NCBI GenBank assembly: GCA_013399875.1
Contig: VXAZ01006873.1
Location: 62,001 to 126,000, forward strand
DNA length: 64,000 nt
Origin: Gymnorhina tibicen
Taxonomy: Eukaryota; Chordata; Aves; Passeriformes; Artamidae
Direction: 5' to 3'
Part shown: in pieces, positions 25,201 through 40,200 of the stretch
Layout: every line of letters begins with the position of its first letter
Position numbering within the stretch: position 1 is the stretch's first letter
The notes under the pieces: model-generated
What the model was told of the DNA's origin: nothing
Database searches by the model: none
Seen by the model: only the letters and a program-made list of their open reading frames with translations
Translations under genes and position numbers: made by a program

Positions 25201-28200
25201 TAAAAAGTGATCAAATTGCATATTTTTCAAATATGAGTGTTTGTCTTATATTTGAACTCTGCTTCTCATTATTTCATATGCACTGATGTATCACTTTTTA
25301 AAGAGATGTAGAATTAATAAAGGGAAGGGTTCATTATTGCAACCCTTTTCTAGTCAGGGCTGTGGATGAGTAAGAAAGACGTCAAAGTCCCAAAACGCTG
25401 ACAGTACCAGAGTTACCACTGCAGCCGGATGACTAACACAATACGTGTGAGTTCTCAGCACTCCTCCCAGCCAGGCCAACAACAATGCCACTGTTGACTT
25501 CAAAGAGAGAGAAGCAGATCTCATATGAATAATGCTGGGAAGATGTTGAAGGCGTGTTCAGTCATTTAGATTTGAGTAGGTGGAGGAGGGAGGATTCCGT
25601 AATTACGTATGATATTGCTTGGTACTCAATTAATGATTAGTTAATTCTTGTTTGTAAATTGCTTTGAAGGTAAAAAGAACCATACACATCCTATGGGCCT
25701 AATTCTGTCCTGAGTTACATCAGAATAAATCCAGAATAACTCCAGTGTGACTCTAAGATGTCATTTTGGGCACAGGGTCCAGGTATCATTACAATAAAAG
25801 ACAAGCTTTCAGACGGGACATTGTGCAAATGACAGAAGCCACAAACTTGTTTCCTGCCTGCACATCTCCCAACCCAAAACAGAAACAACCTGTGCAACCA
25901 GCGCCTAGATTCTCTGCAGCTTCCTTTTTTTTGCACAGTCTCTCAGAGACTAACCGGACAGCAAATCTTGGCATCATTCTGACCAGCTTGCCTACCCCAA
26001 GGTCGTCAGGATGCATCCCACACATTCCAGTGGGTCCTATTGCTTTAATTATTGCTTATTCTCATGTCTATGGAAAGTACTGTACTTGGATACTGGTTTA
26101 GAAGGGAATTTTTTTAACTACCTAGAAATTTGCTGGAGTTAGCTGCTAGGAGACAGAACTTATCTGCTGGAAATAGCACTAGAAAGAAAAGGTTTGCATC
26201 CCAGAAAAATATTAGAAATAGACAACTGGGTTAGGGGAGGCCTTCTAACTGCTGGTGACAGTGGAGAACTGGAAGGCATTAGCTGGGGAGGCAGAGGAGC
26301 CACTATCCCTGAATCAAGTTGGATAAATATCATCTCAAAATTGTTCAGGTTTATCTGGTGAACGAGACATCTTTGTCTGACGTCTGCCTGCTCTTCTTCC
26401 TATACCACAGCCTATACCACCAAGAGACATACCAAACACAGAAATCAAGTTCATCAGATCAGCCTTTTCAAGTAATAACACAAACTGTACTAAGGATTCT
26501 GAATTCAAGATCTTCCATTACCAACAGGTAGCAGAATGGGGTTTTCCCTAGCTATCACAGGACAACTGTGGAAATACAGTGCCTAAATTTACAGTCCACA
26601 GCATCACCAATAGACAAATTCCTGACGTTCCCATTACTGGTGCTCAAAAACTAGAGGATGAGACTCCAGTGTAAAATATGCATTTTTCACTGCTTGAAAA
26701 CAGAACTCCCTATAGGCTGGAATCAAGAGGTTTATGAATATTCACGTCCTTAAGTAATAGAATTTTTTACGGGCATAATTCTTATTTCAGAAAAACTCAG
26801 AATAGTTTTTCAGAGTAAGAGAGTGATGTGGCTGGGTGTGAGGTTTTAGTCTCACTGTTAAGTAACAGGGTAGGCCACAGGATGCAGACAGCAGACAAGA
26901 TTCACTAACATTGCACTGGGAGGTGTATACCCATACTTTGCCAGGTCAAGACAATTGTTTGCATGCCAGAAGGGATTTCAGCCTAAGGGTGGAGAGGATT
27001 TAATTATGGTCACCAAAGGAGGCTCTGTCTGTGGGATAGACTGATAAGAGACGTTCAATTAGTGTTATTTCTGGTGGACCTCATCACTCAGGTTCTCTCG
27101 TGTAGTCTGCCCCTTTGACTCTTCCATGTTCCTCCAAGCTCCAAGGGGGATTATAAAAGAAGAGGACTGAGCTCTCACTGGAGCAAACAAACCCTGCTGT
27201 TTACATGGAGTCTGATATTGTCCATTCTCTGAGATGAGGAATGGCTGCACATGAATTTGAATCCTATGCTGATGTTGAAGATTTAAATAGTCATAAACTC
27301 AACATAAATTAAAAGATGCATTGATGCTTTTAGCACAACATGAACGTATTGAAGGGATTTTCCTGCAGAGTACTTTTCTTAACCATTTATGTCAATAGCT
27401 TGCTCAAACAAATAAGGAAAAAAATCCTTACTCTTGTGGAGTCCATAAATTTCAAGCTATATGCACACCAAATGGGCAAATCCACAGTCTAAACTCCTTC
27501 ACTGAGAAGCAGATTAGGGCATCCGTTGTAGGCCAAGGTCTCAGGGAGTGTTTTGGGCAAAACCGGATCATTGGAAACACTGTTTTGTAAATGACAGATG
27601 GTAAATTCTTGCAGCATAAAGGTAAATGGGGAAAAGAGAGAGAGAGGAAGGAGGGTGAAGCTGCTATTCATTATTCTGTTGCATGTAAGAAGTTGTCTTA
27701 ACATGAAGTAAGTGGAAAAAATTCTGTGTCCATGTTCCAGCCTTGCCAGTACAATGCAATAAATTTGAAGTGAGGAAAGTCCCATGATGTAATGATAGGA
27801 TAAATGATTGTCACAGATTTTATCGAAGTATAACTGACATAAAACCCCACAGATAAAATATATCAGACGAAAAACAACCAAACCAAACCAAAACAAAAAG
27901 CTATGGGAAATTATAAGGAAGTGAAATACTCATAACTGCAGCTGTTACAATTTGTTGAGAAAAGAGAAACACTGCAATACTTGTTGAGTCACCTGGATAT
28001 TTTTTCTTCCAATGATGAATGAAACAAGCATCCAGTCCTGCAAATCCCATATTCTTCACCCTTTATTGTCTGAAGAAAGCAAAAGCAGATCCTAAACCTG
28101 AAAAAGATGCTCTGAAAAAGTACATTCACCAAGCAAACTTCATTTTCACACCATATTTAGGAATAAAGTTAATTAAACTGTGCCTTCTTTTAAATCATGC

Positions 28201-31200
28201 TAATCAAGAAATTGAGGTTCCTCTCATTTAAATTTTAATTTTAAAGTAATTACATACTGCATCTGATCCTGCCACCTTTATTTACTCAAGACTAGTTGCG
28301 TAGTCAGGTCTCAAATCAAAATCTACTGCACTCCAGGGAAATCTGCCTGAAAACTGCAGGTGGGTTTCCATCTTATATTGAATCTCCTCTATCTCCCTGG
28401 GAAGTTCCAAGAATACATTTCCATTCTTTTTGGTTAAATTACACAATTAAGTACTCCAGGCTTATTGTGGGCTTTGTAAATAAAAAAAAAAAAAAAGAAA
28501 AAAGAATAAATTATTTAGGATAAATACTTCTCTAGTTTCCTAGACAGTTTGGTAACAACTCTTGCAGCCACTTCTCTCTTCAGCTGAGGTCTTAAAAATC
28601 TGCGTGGAAGCTTTATTTTGATAAGGGTATAGCTTGAAAACTGCTCTGACATACCCATTCAAACTCAAAGTTCTCTCTTGAAAGACAGAATGGATTTTGA
28701 AGGTTTTAACTGTCAAGAAATTCAAGTGCTGGACATAGAAAAAATTGAATTTCACTAAGTCATTTGTGGAAATCTTGTAGCTACTGTCTAGATAAGCTAT
28801 TGCAATAGGCTTCGAAAAAAGTACGGCTCCAGGCCTGCAGTATAGCAATGTCTTGCAGTTGGGTTTTGCTTGCTGCATTTTGCCTTGCATTTTTACATGC
28901 CAATCTTTTTGTTGTTCTTGCAGGTACTCTTGGATTTCAGCACAGGATTTCATGTAGAGGTAAAATACATTGCTTTAGAAACTGCTTTTCTGATTAAATG
29001 AAATGTAACAAATGAAAAAAATCACGTGGAAAATACTGAACTAAGACACTTCTGAACCTGAAGGTTGAAAACATATTTAAATATTAAACAGCTGCAGGTA
29101 ATAACCTGCTCACCCTCTCAAGAGAAATTCACCTAAATCTAAATGAGTATCTCATACAAATGAGTAATTTTAAAATAAACATGTACAGTCATAGAGTTTG
29201 GGACTCACAGACATGTAAAAAAGCACATGGTCTACAAAAATCTCTTTTCTCCTTATTGTTGGAAATTATAATTGTCTGTATTTATTTAAAATGGATTGAG
29301 GTCATATGATACTGGAACTCTTTGTCAAAGGTAAAAGAATGGGATGAAAATGGAATGGCAAGATGGAAAACCTTTAGAAGACAAAAACGTGAATGGATCA
29401 AATTTGCTGCAGCTTGTAGAGAAGGAGAAGATAATTCCAAGAGGAATCCAATTGCCAGAGTAAGTAGAAACAAAAACACAAGCATTCACTGACAAGGAAG
29501 TTTTTCCAAAGACAGGCTGATAAAAGCAGAGAGATTTTAAAATATATATGCTTAGAGTATTCAAAGCAAGGAATGTAGAATGAAAGAAAGATGATGCAAT
29601 ATTCCCAGTTCTGCTCAGACAGTCCCATAAAGTGAACCCATGTGGCTGCTGAGGAGTGACCAGAAGCTTCCTAGAACATTGCTGTGAGTCTACTCCCCAG
29701 GCAGCTCTAGCCAGTGTCTTTGTTCTAGATCATGACACTTTTCTTCTCTCTCTCTCATGCCGAGAAACCCCTGAGCAGAAGTTCAAAGATAATACATGAC
29801 TTGCTGGAAACAGAAAAAAGAAAATACCTTCCTGTTCGCTCACTGTGACCATGCCCTTACTGAGGTCCAACCACAGTGTGATACCCTTGGAAGTTTCTCT
29901 TTTCACCCCCCTGACAGATTTAAAAGACATAGAAAGCCTATCCAGCCCTTAAGGGGAGATGGATCTCCAGGTTGATGCTTTGTAGAAGAGCCTTCTATTG
30001 ATTCCGTCAACTGAAGCTTGTAATAAGTGGTTGAGAAACTGAAGTTATATAGAATTTTTTACAGGAACTAAGAAGAGGAGCAAAAACCCTGCAGGTGTCC
30101 TCAGTAAACTGGCATAAATTATTACTTTCTGTTACTGTAGATCCGATCAGATTGTGAAGAAGACAATCCAATCACATACAGCATCTCTGGAGTTGGAATT
30201 GATCGTGCGCCCTATGGAATATTTATTGTTAACCCAAGAACAGGAGAAATTAATATAACATCAATAGTGGATAGGGAAGTAACACCAGTATTTGTTGTAA
30301 GTACTCACTCTTTTTTTTACCTTTATAATGATGGATCCAGGGCGGGACAGAGAGAGCAAAAGACAACAAATTCGTTTGTTTCAGATTGCTACTTTGCTTA
30401 ATTAACTTTTGGTTTTAAAACAAGTAAATCTCTTTATTTAGATACGTTGCTTTGCTAAACACTCAGTGACGGGTGTAGATTTGGAACCACCTCTTGAACT
30501 TCGAGTCAGAGTCCTGGATATAAATGATAACGCTCCTGTATTTGCACAAACTGTATTTACAGGATCTGTTGAAGAGAGCAGCATGGACAGTAAGTAACTA
30601 CGCTATGCCTTCTACAGTATTGCTAGTGAAGCTTACAGAATGCAGTTAATATAAACCTGGGGTGCTCTTTCTGTTTTTCTTAGGCAATGACATATATTGG
30701 TTAAGGCCACTGCAGAGGAGGGATCAGCAGATGCTTCTCCAAGTGGTGTTTGAGCCAGGGCCTGAGCTAATTGCTATAAATTAAACAGCAATGCTTCCTT
30801 CTCCCTTTCCTCCCACACATGAGTGCTGAATGTTCCAGTTTCTAACCATACCATCATGCAAATTCTTTCAGATGTGAAAATGTCAAATAAATCATTTCAT
30901 TCCTTCTCATTAGAATAAAAATATCATTATACTTATTTCCTTTGAGTGTATGCAAAATACATTTCCCCCATTTTTCTCTTTCAAATATTTGTACTTGCAG
31001 CCTGTATATTTGCAGTTGCAGCACATTATTACTAAATAATTCCATACTTAAACTATTAAAATGGTTCTTTTTACCAAAAGTACAGCAATCAACATTAGAT
31101 GTGCAAATAGCACTGAGGCAATGGTGCCTAACATTCATTTTCTTCTTTCTAGAAATTCTCATTTAAAGCTGTGGAGATTTCTTACAGTAATGTCTACAAG

Positions 31201-34200
31201 CTCAGTACTTACTGTATTTGCATATTCCCTATGGTGATTTAAAGAAGTTCAGTGAAAACCTGCATTATTCCTTCTGACCTTGATTTTTAATTCATTTAAA
31301 AATTCTTTAACATTATCAGAATCAGTACTACAAAACTTAACTTTTGGTTTTCTTTGTAAATGTCAAGGAATAGATAGCCTTCTATCATTTTCGTACACAA
31401 AGTTTTAGCATTGTCTTGATGAGTTATTTGCAGGAACTCAGGAGATTTTCTGTTGGGTTTTTTCTATTATTATTATTTTTTTTTATTTTTAGACACACTG
31501 GTGATGAAAATCATTGCAACAGATGCAGATGAACCTAACCACTTGAATTCTAAAATTGCCTTCAAGATAGAGAGTCAGGAACCTTCTGGTCCACCCATGT
31601 TCATTATGAATAAGTACACAGGAGAACTCCATCTTGCAAATTATCTTGACAGAGAGGTAACATTTCCCCTTCCAAAGCTAAATAATACGATGTGGTCATG
31701 TATATGTGCTATGAGAGTGAAAAAAAAAATAGAAGAGAAAGGTTGTGATTTTTACAAGTATTAATGGAGAAATACGTTTTCAATGTGTTACAATAAAATG
31801 TCTAAGTCAAATTCCTGCATTAGGAAATAGTAGCAAGCATGAGTTATTTATAACATGCACAGATGATCTTCTAACATACTCATTTCTCTTTTTGTGACAG
31901 CAACATAGTAGCTACACTCTTGTTGTGAAGGCATCAGACCGGGATGGGGCTGCAGATGGAATATCATCCCTTTGTAGCTGTAACGTGAAAGTTATCGATG
32001 TTAATGACAACTTTCCAACTCTTGCTCAAAGCTCTGTAAGTTTCCAATAACAAAAGCAGCAACAGTGATTTAAACCGTGTTTTAAAGCCCCACTGATAAC
32101 AGAGCCCTTACTAACCTATAGAGAAGTTTCACAATTACATGCTCCACTGGATTGACAGGGTTGTTCCCTTGAAGCATGCTCGAAATACAATCCATCACTT
32201 GAGCACCAATTCTGGTAACATACACACAGATTATTTTTGTATTCAGAGATGTCAATCCTGACACTGTCAGGACTGACTTCTTTGTATTCAGAGAAATCCT
32301 GTCATTCAGGTGCCCAGACTGCTGCAATACGGCCAGATTATGTAGATTAACCCAATCTTTGGAAGATCATTTCTTACAGAAAGCACAAATCCTTTTACTC
32401 TATGATGCCTCTGCAAACCTTTGAGGTGATACAGCTTTTCAAATCTGTACCCATAATCACAATTTGCCCAGAAGACATGATTTTTTATTAAATTGGCATG
32501 GACTGTGCTCAGAACATCCTTCAAAAGAATATCTGCAGACACTTGTGTTTTCCTCACATTATATATATATATTAATATTTGCTAATCTGTCATTTCAGTT
32601 TTCAGCAAGTATTTCAGAAAATTCACTCAGTTCCGAACTGCTACGTATACAAGCTCTGGATGCTGATGAAGAGTTTACAGACAACTGGTTAGCAGAGTTT
32701 TTCTTTATATCCGGTAATGAAGATAACTGTTTTGAAATTGTTACAGATCGAGCTACAAATCAAGGAATCCTTAGAGTAATTAAGGTATGGATAAATATTG
32801 TGATTCAGCTCTTGACACAGTCATCTTAAAATTTTAATTAATTGTTAACAGAATTAAATAGGCAGTAAAAACACTGTCACTCGACCACTTAAAATAAAAA
32901 ATATTTTAAAAATATTAAAGGAGCTTTTATGTATTATCTGGTTCTCTGTGGTTTACCTTTTAGGAACTGGATTTTGAACATATCCGAACTCACTCACTGA
33001 TGATTGGTGTCAGGAATGTAGCTGCCTTCCACCACTCTGTTGCACATGATTACCAAATATTTGGAACACCCCTCACAGTAGAAGTAAAAAATTTGATTGA
33101 ACCACCAAGATTTCATCCATCTTCAGTTGTGTTTTCCCTGGCAGAAGGCGCAAGAGCAAATTATGTTGTAGGAACTTACACAGCCATGGATGAGGACACT
33201 AGAACTATTGCATCAAATGTTGTGTAAGCTCTGCTCTGATTAACTCCCTGGATGGAATAATTCTTTTGAGATTTCAGTGGGATGAGGAATAGGTATTTTA
33301 AAGGACGCTTTGAAATACAATGTTTATTTATTAGCAATAGAAAAATGGCAGTAGAGTAGTATTATGTGGTATCATATAATATTATATATTATATAGTATT
33401 ACATTCTTTATTATTACAGAATAGTATATAGTCCATTTTTGTGCTATAATTTCTTTTCTTTCCTGAGTGCTTTCCTTAGCCTTATACACAAGACAAAGAA
33501 AATATCATTTTTCTAACAGGCTGTAACTTAAATAAATTAGAACGGGGGGGTTTTCTTACTTAGCCTAAGAATGTGTTTTCTTGAAACTTTTGCTACAAAT
33601 AGGGAATTTGTCAGCATCTTGAAAAAAGCAGGCAAAAAATCCCAATAATGGTCAATATTATCCAATAAGAATAGAAGATGTCACTACCAGCTCATTCCAT
33701 AGTTAAAAAAAAATTTTACACTTATTTCTCTTGAAATTAGTGATAATAACTGGGACTATAGTTTGCTTTTCAGTGTACATAGAAATAAATACAGCCCATT
33801 TACAAATATTTGAAAGAAAGTTCATAAAACAGAGAAATGTGTCAGAAAATACAACTGTATAATGTCATAGCTGCGGATTTAACCATTGATGTCAACAATG
33901 GTTCTAGTTAAGGTTTACAGGATCCAGGAAAACTTTACTTTTAGACTATGATGCCGCTATCAAAATAAAATGGGCTTCTATGCATTTGCTTTATTCCTAA
34001 TTACTTTTCTAGTCTACATCTTTTGGAGACTTCGTGGATTTTGCTTGAACTGGGTGAAATGCAATAGGACTTAGCATAGCCTAAAGAAAAGTGTTCTAAA
34101 GTGCCAAATTTTATCTGCAATATAAAAATGTAATACATATATTCATAACATAATGCTGAGTATTTTTACTTCACCAAACACAGATATAGTATAGGACGTG

Positions 34201-37200
34201 ATCCAGCTGCCTGGTTCAGAATCAATCAAAACACTGGTGAAATCACACTGAACAAAGTTATTAACCGGGATTCAGTCTATGTAGTCAATGGGCAGTACCA
34301 AGCAGAGGTCCTGGCTATCACCAGAGGTAAGAAAAGAGATTAAGTTTTCCGAAATAAACTCTTTCTGTTCCAGATTTCTCTGAATGTTTTTCTTGTTTCT
34401 AGTTTTCCAACCCTAACTGCATTATTTATAGTGTCAGTATTCCCTCCTGACCACAAATATCTTCTTTTTATAGGGGTTCCTCGATATACTGCTACTGGCA
34501 CGGTTGTGCTTTCAATAGATGGCATCAATGCCAACTGCCCAACTATTAATACTGAAATGAGGAAAGTATGTATGCATTCCCCATCGGTGATTATCTCAGC
34601 AAAGCACAGGGATGGTGATCTCTATGCTACTCCCTTTACATTCAGTATACATGGTGAACCTCAGACTACATGGATTATCAGACGAATAAATGGTAAATTA
34701 ACCTACATTTTATAACAGAATAAATCACTGTAATAAACTCTTATCTAAGATAACTGATTAGGATGTTATTAACAAACAAAACACTTACTAGAATCTATTC
34801 AAATCTCAGTTAAATATGAATCTAAGAAGTTACACCAAATTTGAATATATGCATGCATACATATATATATACCATATTATAACTAGAATCAGAATTATTA
34901 CACGTGTTATATTTCAAAGGAAACTGAATATTTACTGACAAAAATAGAGCAGCAAATCTGTACTTTGACTGTAACTATGACAAGAGCCTTTACTGGTCTA
35001 AACATGAGGTAAATCAAAAGGAGTAATTTGATACTTTTTTATTTCTATGTTATCTAAAAAATCCTAAGCATATGAAAAACTCTCACATTTGTTTATTAGA
35101 GTATAAAGTTTATAGCTAGCAGAGCTTTACTTTTATGAGAGGCATATGAAAATGGCAAATTAAGATTACAACTTTCGTAATTTATTGTACCAATCGTACC
35201 TACTCGTATTTTAAAGAAAATTGTTTTAGTCAGTGCCCAGTGAAGCTTTGCCAGTTTTCTTCAACAGGATATGACAAACAAATGAGTTCATCAAATCTCA
35301 TGCATTCCTAAATGACAGAATTTGCATAACTTGCTGTATACATAGAAGACTACATTAAATGGCAAATATCACAATTGCAAGTATTCTTAAGTCTCCTACC
35401 TGTCCTAAACAGCTGCAAATATTTAATTTTAAATACTTTAAGACTACTGAAAAACTTTTTTAAAAACATATATGAGTTCCTTGAGAGAGGAAAAAGAAAT
35501 GCATAAAACTTTCAACTTTTATATTTACCATTGTGCAAATAAAATTCAGGAAAAGCAGCAGTGGAAATAAAAAATCTCATTTTCCTCTTTTGTATTTCTC
35601 AAGTTTAAAGGTGATAACTAGACTGATTTGGCTCAGGTTTTCCACAGAAAAAACCAAGCATAGGTGACTATTATATGTTTCAGCTTTGCATAAGTACTGT
35701 AGATGCATAAGTAATTGAGGTGCTTAGAAAGGGAACACTTCGTTTCATTCTGTTCTATGAACATAACACACAAGTAGTATAGATTTGTAGAACACTTAAG
35801 TCAATACCTTCATCTAAATATTTTTCTCTTTTTTTTTTTCCCCCTCCAAGATTCCTCTGCAGAACTAGTGGGCCAGAACATAGACTTTTACCTTTATAGG
35901 ATCTATGTCGTTGTCAGAGATAGCCAAGGCCGACGCTGCTCTAGACCACATATAATTCCTGTGCAAGCTTGCCAGTGTGATAGCCGGAATTACTGCACCA
36001 GTGGGGCCACAAGAATAATTATCATTGGTGGTGGCGGCGCTGCTGGTGGCGGCGCTGCTGGTGGCGGCACTGGTGGTGGCGGCACTGGTGGCGCTACTGG
36101 TGGTGGTGGTGGTACTGGTGGAGGAGGCCGGGAAGACGGAGGACAACAAGGTGGTGGTGATTACGGTGGTCAAACTAGACCTGGAGGAGGAGATTATGAG
36201 GACCACACAGACTGGCAGGGTTATACTGATGGATATGATGGAGGTGAGGAAGGATATACTGCCTCCACTGATGAAGGTTATGCTGGAAATGAAAATTATG
36301 GCAGACAACTCAACTCAAATACCACACTTAGCGGTGCTGCCATTGGCCTGATGTTTCTCGGTGGATTAATATTTGTTCGTAAGTATAAAATTAAGAAAAA
36401 AAATTTTATTACTTTTCTAAATAGTGTAAATAGTCTATTTTTTAATTCTTCTAAAATAAGGTTGCTTTTTCAGTTGATTGTTAATCCATGGGCTTCTATT
36501 GGCCATTTGACAGAGCAAAAAAATTGTCTTTTAAATGAAAAGAATTTCTATATATTTTATGTTACACACACATACAATTTTCATTCAAAATTAACCATTT
36601 CCTTTCTAAGACTTGTTATCCAATTCTTAGACAGAGCTATCCTGTCACTTACATTTTGCAATTTGTACTTCCATTACACTACTAGAAGAAATGTGCAAGT
36701 ATCAGCTCCAAGTTGGGTATGAAAAGATCTAAAGAATAAGAGTCCTTTGAACTCGAAGCCAGACTTCAGCAGTGGAAAAATAAATCCTCTTAGATTTTGA
36801 AACTTTTGGCCACTCCTTCCAAACATTACATCTAATAAAAAACAAGTAGCATTTATGATAACAGGATCAAATCAGAACATTGATTCATTTGTCCTAGCAT
36901 TCACGAAGAATTATGAGCTTCATGGATTCAAGTTAGAATTTATACAAGCAATTATTTCTCAGACCACCACAATCATAGGTGATCAACCTTCTTTCATGGC
37001 CTGGGCATCAAGTAATCAACATCCAAAATTTCCCATTGCAGAAATACTGACTACAAAACCTGAGGAAACTGATTTTTTTTTCCACTGATTTTTTGAGGAG
37101 GGGTCTCTGGTTCAGGTTTTGATCTTTGTTTAGTAGGAATCAACAAACACAAAATTTTGAAGCTTCAAAAGGCTGTTCAGTTTGTAGTCCCCAGATGGTT

Positions 37201-40200
37201 TATCTTACAGGACAGACTGTCCTTCTGCCTTTGGAAGTTTCCCCTGGTAGTCTGGAGTAAGTATGTCCTTAGTCATGCAGCATGAGGCAGCACTTTGTAC
37301 ATGGTATAGCCCCTTCCCGTTTTCATTTCACTTTGATGTTCAAGAAATCAGAGGGCTGGGAGCAACTCTCCTATGAAAACAGGCTGAGAGAGTTGGGACT
37401 GTTCAGACTGGAGAAGAGAAGGTTCCAAAGGAAACCTTCGGGCAGCCTTCCAGTACATAAAGGGGGCCTGCAAAAGACCTGGAGAGGGACTTTTTACAAG
37501 GGCATGTAGTGCCAGGACAAGGAGCAATGGATTTAAACTGAAAGACACTAGGTTTAGGAAGAAATTCTTTACTGTGAGGGTGATGAGACAGAGGCACATG
37601 TTGCCCACAGAACTTGTGGATGCCCCATCCCTGGAAGTGTTCAAGGCTGGGCTGGATGGGTCTTTGAGCAATGTGGTAAATGGAAAGTGTCCCTGCCCAT
37701 GGCAGAGGGGTTGGAACTAAATGGTATTTAAGATACCTTTCAACCCAAGCCATTCTGTGATTCTATGAATTAATATTGCATTGCCTTTCTAAAATAAGCA
37801 ATGTTTTTGATGCTGGCCATTACATCATTCTGCAATTTCTTTAAAGCACTGAGTTCTTTAAACTACTAAGCATAATACAGCACTCTGGGAAACCTGACTC
37901 ACTCTACATAAACATTTGGTGAAACTAGGGCTTGGGGTTTGCCCCTACTGCTTTTTCAAATCAAACATTATGTATACGTGATGTGAAAATTGCAACTGGA
38001 GCCTTAGCCAAAGATCACTGTAGTCAGGTGGGTTCTCCACTGATTCACATATGTCTATTACTACTAATGTGTATTTCTTTTCAATTACAATACTTGAAGA
38101 GACAAATGTATGCTTATATATCAGGTAAGAATAGCACTGAATGCTATACATAGCAAGACTTGTTCTGTTTGTTTAATTTTCATATGTATGCAACTTATAT
38201 TGGTTCAGCTGAGATAGATCAAAGTCTGTTCCCAGGTGCATAAGCATAAATTTGGAGTAACAGCCCCACCCCTGTGTTGCTCTGCTATAACTAAAGGTAC
38301 AAATCATTCTGAATTTCTAAATACATGCACCTCTGTAAGCAGCTAATGATTCTGAAAGCCGGACTTACAGGCTGCTTGGTTAGAAACATTTTAAAGGCAT
38401 ATTTTCAAAAGTTCATGAGCACCTGCCCTCTGGGGAAAGCAGCTATTCCTGTGAGGAAGAGATGTCCTAAATCCTTGTTTCCTGTTCCTTTCCTGTTAAG
38501 TGATTCCAATTTTGATGTCAATGAGTGACTGTTGTGGCTGTGGACCTGGCGCTGCAGGTGGAGTTGGAACTGGATTTGAACCTGTACCTGAATGCACAGA
38601 AGGGGCAATTCATCCATGGGGAATAGAAGGTGCACAGCCTGAAGACAGGGTCAGTACATCCCATGTTTCTAAAATCAGAAGTAATTCATATTTAGAGAAA
38701 AGGCTGCATTTGACTATAGAAAGTGATAGTAGCACTGCATCATCTAAAACAAGTCTGGCATTGACAACAATTGCCAGGCAGATATGACAGGTGATTCTTA
38801 ATTACATTTACTGATGGAGTTTATATGTTTAAAGTTGTGCTCAGTTAGCTTGGCACAACAGGTTGGTGTTACTATTCCTCATGTTCACTTATGATGAAAC
38901 AATAACTAACAAGCTTCTTCGGTGCAAGTTTAGGAGGAGGGAACACAAATCTTCTTCACTGATCATTGTTTGTGTTGACAAGGAAAAACCTTGTAGTCTC
39001 TTTTTTTTGTTTTGTTTTGTTTGTTAATGGAGATGGTGATAATGAATAACTATCATTAACAGTTTAGACTGCTAATTCCTTAACATAATTCACAAAGTCT
39101 TGGTCTTCATATGGGAATTTCAAGGTAATCATTCAAGGAGTCAAAATGTTGTTTTCCAGGATGTCTCGCACATTCTTGCCCCAACAACAGCAGCAGGAGG
39201 TGATTTTGGTGAACCTTCTGGTAAGCAGATCCTTAAATCTTTTATGTTATGCTGTCATAAAGCTGTCTTTCAGAACTTCATGCCTACTGATCCATGAAGC
39301 CCTTTGGTTTCCCAACTATAGCCCAACTCTTCCAATCTTACATCTGCAGATAGTCAAACTAATGCTCGGAGGAGCTCCAGTATGAATAAAAATCTGGGGT
39401 TTGAGCTTTTGAGTAGATTCATTTCAGCAAACTATACTTACTTTGAAATATCTGCCAAGGCTTTCAAATTCCAGGCATTTTTTCTTTATCAGTGCAGCTA
39501 CTGAATGGAAGGTCTTCTCAAGACACCAGTTTTAGCAGAAATCAATCTTGAGCCAGGATAAGAATATTTGCTTTCATTCCACGGGTAAAAGGTACAGTTC
39601 TTCCCAGTTTCCAGGCTCTGCTTCCCATAAGGGAGTACATCAAATAGCTAGTTAATTACTGACAATTTTGTGTGTTAACTAGACAAGCTGGTACATAGCA
39701 GAGTAAATTTATGCTTCTGAGATAAGGTTCCTCTAGGAATTCAGTGATCATAGTGAGTAAGTCAAGCTGTGCAGTGCCACTTTCTCTTTCTCCCCCATTC
39801 CTTACTTCAGAAGAGGAAGGAAGCATGCTAGCACAGATCCATTTTCACTATTTTCTGACATGAAGAAATGTTACTCTGCGAGACAACTTCTCTGCTATTT
39901 ATTATACTAAAAAATGTTCTCATATTTCTCATTTCATAAAAATGAAAAAAATACATAATTTAGCCTGTTTTCTTCCCAGTGTAACCATAGTCAAGACTAC
40001 TGTACACAATTCTTTTATTATAATATGTGCCGATCATTAAGAAAACTCTTCCCTTGTTATCATGTATTTAAAAAATCTGGAGAAGATAAAATCCTGTATT
40101 ACTTTATAACTTATTGTAAAGACCATTTTCATTCCAGACTATAAACTGGTGGTTATTATGATCCATTGTTGTTCTCCCCTAAAAAATCTCACTACTAGAA

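Noticed and set aside
35865..36351. Ser/Thr-rich minus-strand frame and Val/Ala/Leu-rich plus-strand frame over the Gly repeat
   Set aside because: Both are shadows of the GGTGGC repeat in exon 12. The Gly frame is the one whose phases join the desmoglein exons.
36379..36722. Exon 12 continuing to a stop at 36722
   Set aside because: A consensus gtaagt donor at 36379 and exact continuation of the membrane helix in exon 13 show this is intron.
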